This document shows positions 59,360-64,000 of a stretch of 64,000 nt of DNA, in pieces; the stretch's first letter is position 1, and each line of letters begins with the position of its first letter. Source of the stretch: Bradyrhizobium stylosanthis (GTDB taxonomy: Bacteria > Pseudomonadota > Alphaproteobacteria > Rhizobiales > Xanthobacteraceae); NCBI RefSeq assembly GCF_001641335.1, contig NZ_LVEM01000001.1, forward strand, positions 2,173,334 to 2,237,333, read 5' to 3'. A program made the position numbers and the translations under genes. Under the pieces are notes generated by a model. It was not told the DNA's origin. It worked only from the letters and a program-made list of their open reading frames with translations, and ran no database searches.

Positions 59360-61204
59360 TCAAGCCCGGGCCTCGGCCGCGGTCCCGTAGGTCAATTCCA
59401 GGCCGTCCAGATTGCCCTCCTTGCGCCATTTGTCGAGCAGCCGCAGGAAGGCCACCGGCCCGCGCCAGTACTGGCTGTTTCTTGCCGCAATGGGATCGAA
59501 CACGCCCTCGTTGTTGTAATAGCCCGGCGTGCATTCGGCGAGATAGGTCTGGCGGCCGATCGCGGCCTTGACGACCTCCTCGACCCAGGCGTTCTCGGCG
59601 ACGAGGGTCGGCTCGAGCGTCCTGGCGCCGCGCTTGCGTACCTGGTCGATGACATAGGCGATGTGCTGCGACTGCTCGTCGATGATGTGCGGGAAGTTGG
59701 CGCTCTGGCCGGCCTGCACCGTGACGATCAGGAAGCAATTCGGAAAGCCGCGGCTGTAGAAGCCGTGCATGGTCTTGACGCCGTCGCGCCAGCGTTCGGA
59801 CAGGCTCATGCCGTCGCGGCCGTGGACCTCGAAACCCATGCGGCGGGCGTAGTCGGTGCCGACCTCGAAGCCGCTGGCGTAGATCAGGCAGTCGAGCTCG
59901 TAGGCCTTGCCATCGACGACCACGGCATTCTCCGTGATGCGGTCGACGCCCTGCCCTTTGGTATCGACGAGATGCACGTTGGGACGATTGAAGGTGTCGA
60001 GATATTCGTCGTGGAAGCAGGGCCGCTTGCAGAACGCCTTGTACCAGGGTTTGAGCGCCGCCGCGGCCGCCTCGTCCTTCACCACTGCATCGACGCGGGC
60101 GCGGATCTCCTCCATCTTGCGATAGTCGGCCTGCTCGATGACCTTCAGCGCCTCCTCCATCGAGGTCACCGGCTGCGGTTGCCGACGCGGCGCCAGCAGG
60201 ATCTCGCCGAGCAGACCGGTCCAGCCGTCCTGCACCAGATCCTGCTCGAACGGCTCGCCCGAGATCACCGCCGTGAAATTGTCCATGCGCTCGCGCTGCC
60301 AGCCGGGCTTCAGGCCCTGCGCCCAGGCCTGATCCGTCGGCCGGTCGTCGCGCACGCCGATAGCCGACGGCGTGCGCTGGAAGACGTAGAGCTCCTTCGC
60401 GAAGCGGCCGAGATGCGGCACGCATTGCACCGCCGTCGCGCCGGTGCCGATGATGCCGACACGCTTGTCGGCAAGGCCGGTGAGATCGCCTTCGGCGGTG
60501 CCGCCGGTGTAGGCGTAATCCCACCGGCTGGTGTGGAAGCTGTGCCCCTTGAAGCTTTCGATGCCCGGAATGCCCGGCAGCTTCGGGCGGCTCAGCGGGC
60601 CACCGGCGAGGATGACGAAGCGCGCGCGGATGCGGTCGCCGTGATCGGTCTCGACCAGCCAGCGCGCCTCCTGCTCCTGCCAGCTCATGCGTGAGATCAC
60701 GGTCTGAAACAGCGCGCGCTCATAGAGATCGAAGTGGCGGCCAATGCGGCGGGAGTGCTCGTAGATCTCCGGCGCCCGCGCGTATTTGCGCACCGGCATG
60801 TAGCCGGTCTCTTCCAGCAGCGGCAGATAGATGTAGCTCTCGGTGTCGCAGGCAGCACCCGGGTAGCGATTCCAGTACCAGGTGCCGCCGAAATCGGCGG
60901 CCTTTTCCACGATACGAAAATCCCCGATGCCGGCTTCGCGCAGCCGCGCGCCGCAGAGCAGCCCGCCGAAGCCGCCGCCGACGATGAGAACTTCGGTATC
61001 TTCGCTGACGGCCTTGCGCGCAAAGCCGGGATCGGCCCAGGGATCGTCGAGATAGCGGCCGAATTCGCCGGTGACCTCGACATACTGCGCCTTGCCCTCG
61101 GCGCGCAGACGGCGATCGCGCTCGTCGCGATAGCGCGAACGGAGCGCGGAAATATCGACGGTAGGTGCGCCGGCTGTACCGGTCTTGTGTCTTTCCGCTG
61201 ACAT
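59360..61204 (-). CDS. Flavin-binding monooxygenase (Baeyer-Villiger type)
   Basis: A 614-residue class B flavoprotein. FAD Rossmann motif [14 protein letters not shown] (about 72-85), the BVMO fingerprint [11 protein letters not shown] (F218 to W228), an NADP Rossmann [12 protein letters not shown] near 245 and a late [20 protein letters not shown] lies just before the ATG at 61204. Such enzymes insert oxygen beside a ketone or hydroxylate aromatic/phenyl-ketone and steroid-like substrates; the extra N-terminal 60 residues resemble the phenylacetone/cyclododecanone-type long forms. Divergent from an acyl-CoA ligase gene. Confidence 0.92.
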   Translation of the reverse strand: MSAERHKTGTAGAPTVDISALRSRYRDERDRRLRAEGKAQYVEVTGEFGRYLDDPWADPGFARKAVSEDTEVLIVGGGFGGLLCGARLREAGIGDFRIVEKAADFGGTWYWNRYPGAACDTESYIYLPLLEETGYMPVRKYARAPEIYEHSRRIGRHFDLYERALFQTVISRMSWQEQEARWLVETDHGDRIRARFVILAGGPLSRPKLPGIPGIESFKGHSFHTSRWDYAYTGGTAEGDLTGLADKRVGIIGTGATAVQCVPHLGRFAKELYVFQRTPSAIGVRDDRPTDQAWAQGLKPGWQRERMDNFTAVISGEPFEQDLVQDGWTGLLGEILLAPRRQPQPVTSMEEALKVIEQADYRKMEEIRARVDAVVKDEAAAAALKPWYKAFCKRPCFHDEYLDTFNRPNVHLVDTKGQGVDRITENAVVVDGKAYELDCLIYASGFEVGTDYARRMGFEVHGRDGMSLSERWRDGVKTMHGFYSRGFPNCFLIVTVQAGQSANFPHIIDEQSQHIAYVIDQVRKRGARTLEPTLVAENAWVEEVVKAAIGRQTYLAECTPGYYNNEGVFDPIAARNSQYWRGPVAFLRLLDKWRKEGNLDGLELTYGTAAEARA

Positions 61205-61380
61205 CCATTTCCTCCACGGCGGACGCTGCGTCGCCGGCAGCGCACTCACTTAGCCCCGAAAAAGTGACGCATGCAATCGCGTCGCACGCTTTTTGCGTGA
61301 ACGCCGCGCAGCGTTCCGCTAACCTCCAGTACAAATCACAAGCCTTAAGCCGCGCAACGACGCGACATCCGGAGGAGACC
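61205..61380. promoter_or_regulatory. Divergent promoter region between monooxygenase and acyl-CoA ligase
   Basis: A 176-base spacer with several short symmetric elements, e.g. GACGC-n8-GCGTC and AAAAAG...CTTTTT across 61259-61296. A shared regulator could act here; no regulator gene is adjacent in the window. Confidence 0.35.
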
Positions 61381-63006
61381 ATGCAGGGATTGATGATGGA
61401 CATGCCGCTCTTGATCAGCGGCCTGATCCAGTACGCCGCCGATTATCACGGCGAAGCGGAAATCGTCGCGCGCGAGATCGAGGGCGACATCCATCGCTAT
61501 ACCTATGCAGACGCCCATCCGCGCATCAAGCGCATGGCGCTGGCCTTGCAGCGGCTCGGCATGAAGCAAGGCGACCGCGTCGGCACGCTCGCCTGGAATA
61601 CGCATCGGCATTTCGAGATGTTCTACGCCGCCCCCGGCATGGGCTACGTGCTGCACACCGTCAATCCCAGGCTGTTTCCCGAGCAGCTCGTCTATATCAT
61701 CAACCACGCCGAAGACCGCCTCCTGTTCGTCGACCGCGCCACGCTGCCAATCGTCGAGGCGATCGCGGCGCAACTGAAAACGGTCGAGGCCTATGTCGTG
61801 ATGTCCTCGCGCGAGCGGATGCCGGAGACGAAGCTAGCCAACGTGCATTGCTACGAGGAGTTGCTGGAGCAGGAGAACGACGCCGGCTTCGCCTGGCCGG
61901 AGTTCGACGAGAAATCGGCCTCCACCATCTGCTATACCTCGGGCACGACGGGCAATCCCAAGGGCGTGATCTACTCGCACCGCGCCGCGATCCTGCAGAC
62001 CATGACCTGCTGCAATTTCGACTTCCTGCCCGGCCATGTCGAAGGCGTGCGCGAGGTTATGATGCCGATGGCGCCGCTATTCCACGGCAACGGCTGGAAC
62101 ATGCCGTTCACCGCGCCCTACACCGGCTCGAAGCTGGTGCTGCCCGGCCGCAACTACGAGCCGGACAAGCTCTATGAATTGCTCGAAGGCGAGAAGGTGA
62201 CGCTGTCGGCGGGCGTGCCGAGCTTCTGGCTGATCCTGCTCGACTGGCTGGGACGCACCGGCAACAAATTCACGACATTGCGCGCGACATTGTCGTCGGG
62301 CTCGGCGCCGCCGCGCGCGATGGTCGAGAAGCTCAAGCGCGACTACGACGTCGACTACATCCAGGCCTGGGGCATGACCGAAGCGCTGGGCTGCTCGATG
62401 CCGGGCTTGAGGCCAGGCTCGGAGCATCTCGGCGACAAGGAAAAATTCGACCGACGCCAGGTTTCGGGGCGCGCTTGCTTCGGCACCGCCTTGCGCATCG
62501 TTGACGATGCCGGCGCTGAACTGCCGCGCGACGGCAAGACCGTCGGCCACTTACGCGCCCGCGGCCCGTGGGTGGCCTCCGGCTACATGAAGCTCGACGA
62601 AGGCCTCGACCGCGACGGCTGGCTGATCACCGGCGACATGGCCGTGATCGACCCGCAAGGCCACGTCACGCTGACGGACCGTTCGAAGGATGTCATCAAG
62701 TCGGGCGGCGAATGGATCTCCTCGATCCAGCTCGAGGACATCGCACTGTCTCATCCCGACGTGCTGCAGGCGGCCGTCGTCGCCATCGCGCATGAGAAAT
62801 GGCAGGAGCGTCCCCTGCTCCTCGTCGTCCGCAAGAAGGGCGCGACCGTCGACGGCAAGACGCTGCTCGACCACATGCGTCCGAAGATCGCGAGCTGGTG
62901 GATGCCGGACGCCGTCGAATTCCTCGACGAGTTCCCGATGACCGGCACCGGCAAGGTGCTCAAATCGGCGCTGCGCGATAAATTTAAGGAGTATCGCGTC
63001 GCATGA
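61381..63006 (+). CDS. Medium/long-chain acyl-CoA ligase (AMP-forming)
   Basis: A 541-residue adenylate-forming enzyme. The P-loop-like motif is [19 protein letters not shown] (about 183-201), followed by PMFHGNGWN-type [33 protein letters not shown], and the hinge/core [36 protein letters not shown]; the C-terminal Lys is in [14 protein letters not shown]. It activates a carboxylic acid with ATP and CoA. GGAGGAG lies 4 bases before the ATG. The FADD3/AlkK-like pattern suggests a medium-chain or cyclic acid, consistent with the neighbouring Baeyer-Villiger enzyme. Confidence 0.93.
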   Translation: MQGLMMDMPLLISGLIQYAADYHGEAEIVAREIEGDIHRYTYADAHPRIKRMALALQRLGMKQGDRVGTLAWNTHRHFEMFYAAPGMGYVLHTVNPRLFPEQLVYIINHAEDRLLFVDRATLPIVEAIAAQLKTVEAYVVMSSRERMPETKLANVHCYEELLEQENDAGFAWPEFDEKSASTICYTSGTTGNPKGVIYSHRAAILQTMTCCNFDFLPGHVEGVREVMMPMAPLFHGNGWNMPFTAPYTGSKLVLPGRNYEPDKLYELLEGEKVTLSAGVPSFWLILLDWLGRTGNKFTTLRATLSSGSAPPRAMVEKLKRDYDVDYIQAWGMTEALGCSMPGLRPGSEHLGDKEKFDRRQVSGRACFGTALRIVDDAGAELPRDGKTVGHLRARGPWVASGYMKLDEGLDRDGWLITGDMAVIDPQGHVTLTDRSKDVIKSGGEWISSIQLEDIALSHPDVLQAAVVAIAHEKWQERPLLLVVRKKGATVDGKTLLDHMRPKIASWWMPDAVEFLDEFPMTGTGKVLKSALRDKFKEYRVA

Positions 63007-63016
63007 CGCGCCTGCA

Positions 63017-63042
63017 CCGCGTGCGGACAATTCTGCACGCGG
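63017..63042. terminator. Terminator hairpin after acyl-CoA ligase
   Basis: CCGCGTGC-n10-GCACGCGG is a perfect 8-base stem starting 10 bases after the stop codon, followed by TCTTCATGCTTT. A reasonable rho-independent-like terminator with a weak T-run. Confidence 0.6.
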
Positions 63043-63109
63043 TCTTCATGCTTTGGTAGATTGGAGAGCGATATATCGAGGCCTCGCTCACCCCTAGGTC
63101 GAGGACATC

Positions 63110-64000
63110 ATGAATTTTTCCGGATTGGGCATGCATCTCGGCAATCTGTCGCGCCTGTCGAATGCGCTGACGCGGTCGATCAGTCCGGAGAATTTTTCGG
63201 GCGAGAAGGGCAAGGGCGGCATGTCCGTCGACGGCCCGGCCGCGCGTCAGGCCCGCGATCTCGGCCAGGGCTGGAAGGTCTCGCCCTATGTTCAGATCGA
63301 GCCCGGCACGACCTTCACGCTCGCCGACATCGAGGGCCAGGGCGCGATCCAGCAGATCTGGATGACGCTCGCGCGCGGGCGCCTGCGCCATTCGATCCTG
63401 CGCGTCTATTGGGACGATCAGGAGCAGCCTAGCGTGGAATGTCCGGCCGGCGATTTCTTCGCCTGCGGCTGGGAGGAGTTCGCGCAGGTCTCCTCGCTCG
63501 CGGTCTGCGTCAATCCCGGCCGCGCCTTCAACTGCTATTGGGAAATGCCGTTCCGCAAGCGTGCGCGTTTCACGCTGGAGAACCGCAGCGACGAGCAGAT
63601 CACGATCTACTACCAGATCAACTACACCCTGACCGACGTGCCCGAGGACTGCGCCTATTTCCATGCGCAATTCCGCCGCACCAACCCGCTGCCCTACAAG
63701 GAGGTCTACACCATCCTCGATGGCGTCGCGGGCGCCGGCCACTATGTCGGCACCTACATGGCCTGGGGCGTCCACAACAACGGCTGGTGGGGCGAAGGCG
63801 AGATCAAGTTCTTCATCGACGGCGACGGCGCGTTCCCGACCATCTGCGGCACCGGCACCGAAGACTATTTCTGCGGCGCCTACAATTTCGATCCCCATGT
63901 CGCCCACGGCGGCCAGGGACAATCGCGCTACCAGGAATTCACCACGCCCTATGCCGGCCTGCCGCAGGTGATCCGCCCCGACGGCGTCTACCGCTCGCAG
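63110..64000 (+). CDS. DUF2961/GH172 family glycoside hydrolase (3' end outside window)
   Basis: The first 297 codons of a DUF2961 protein; this family includes GH172 alpha-fructofuranosidase/difructose-dianhydride-type enzymes. Family segments are visible: IEPGTTFTLADIEGQGAIQQIWMT, LRVYWDDQEQPSVECPAGDFFA, FNCYWEMPFRKRARFTLEN, GVHNNGWWGEGEIKFFIDGDG and the hallmark GTGTEDYFCGAYNF with E251, a likely acid/base or nucleophile position. GAGG lies 6 bases before the ATG at 63110. No signal peptide, so likely cytoplasmic. The stop is beyond base 64000, so length and the C-terminal jelly-roll are unseen. Confidence 0.85.
   Translation, partial: MNFSGLGMHLGNLSRLSNALTRSISPENFSGEKGKGGMSVDGPAARQARDLGQGWKVSPYVQIEPGTTFTLADIEGQGAIQQIWMTLARGRLRHSILRVYWDDQEQPSVECPAGDFFACGWEEFAQVSSLAVCVNPGRAFNCYWEMPFRKRARFTLENRSDEQITIYYQINYTLTDVPEDCAYFHAQFRRTNPLPYKEVYTILDGVAGAGHYVGTYMAWGVHNNGWWGEGEIKFFIDGDGAFPTICGTGTEDYFCGAYNFDPHVAHGGQGQSRYQEFTTPYAGLPQVIRPDGVYRSQ

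Overview
This window is a high-GC chromosomal segment from an alphaproteobacterium, most likely Bradyrhizobium or a close Nitrobacteraceae relative. The basis is gene content (IalB-like protein, Liv-type ABC systems, an orphan Bug/TctC binding protein, several TetR/IclR/GntR-controlled catabolic islands, DUF6894, many LuxR paralogues) and several intergenic palindromic elements of kinds that recur in that group. I see no rRNA, CRISPR array, insertion sequence, prophage or integrase. There is one tRNA, tRNA-Gln(CTG).

Layout. 1-2159: end of an RND efflux pump and an IalB-family secreted protein. 2345-10054: arylsulfatase with a divergent TetR regulator, then a branched-chain-amino-acid-type ABC importer (livF, livG, livM, livH and a binding protein, minus strand) with a perfect palindrome between the binding protein and the permease genes. 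10389-18985: a DUF1428 protein, then the most unusual region: an alpha/beta-hydrolase fused to a caspase-like (C14) domain, a second stand-alone caspase-like protein, tRNA-Gln plus a small unknown gene on the other strand, a SARP/TolB-like/TPR regulator, a PAP2/vanadium-haloperoxidase-type enzyme with nine N-terminal GGY repeats, and an overlapping G1 (glutamic) peptidase homologue. 19052-26720: a six-gene four-carbon sugar-acid catabolic operon (DapA-like aldolase, FAD oxidase, DUF1537 kinase, PdxA2, Fe-ADH, Bug binding protein) divergent from an IclR regulator. 26786-32131: DUF3750, RNase Z, double-ABM membrane protein, guanine deaminase, Bcr/CflA-type MFS exporter.

32488-38776: an alpha/beta hydrolase whose nucleophile is glycine, divergent from a GntR-aldehyde dehydrogenase-MFS-amidase series. 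38777-44205: a TetR repressor divergent from a complete RND adaptor/permease pair, with a palindromic operator candidate between them. 44259-45430: TauE/SafE permease and two small overlapping genes. 45661-54948: three homologous LuxR-type regulators, two of them in tandem, around a large autotransporter, with an AraC regulator and two small proteins. 55368-58431: small secreted or cytosolic proteins, a MaoC-like hydratase, two tiny overlapping ORFs of 27 and 30 codons, and a lytic transglycosylase. 58551-64000: Baeyer-Villiger-type monooxygenase plus shikimate-dehydrogenase-like gene, divergent from an acyl-CoA ligase, followed by a GH172/DUF2961 gene cut by the window end.

The main candidate for an undescribed system is 10959-18985: three protease-family proteins (two C14, one G1), a lipase-like domain and a haloperoxidase/phosphatase beside a large tetratricopeptide regulator. 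Their functional linkage is inference from proximity, orientation and gene overlap. All assignments are from reading motifs and lengths; no database search was run.
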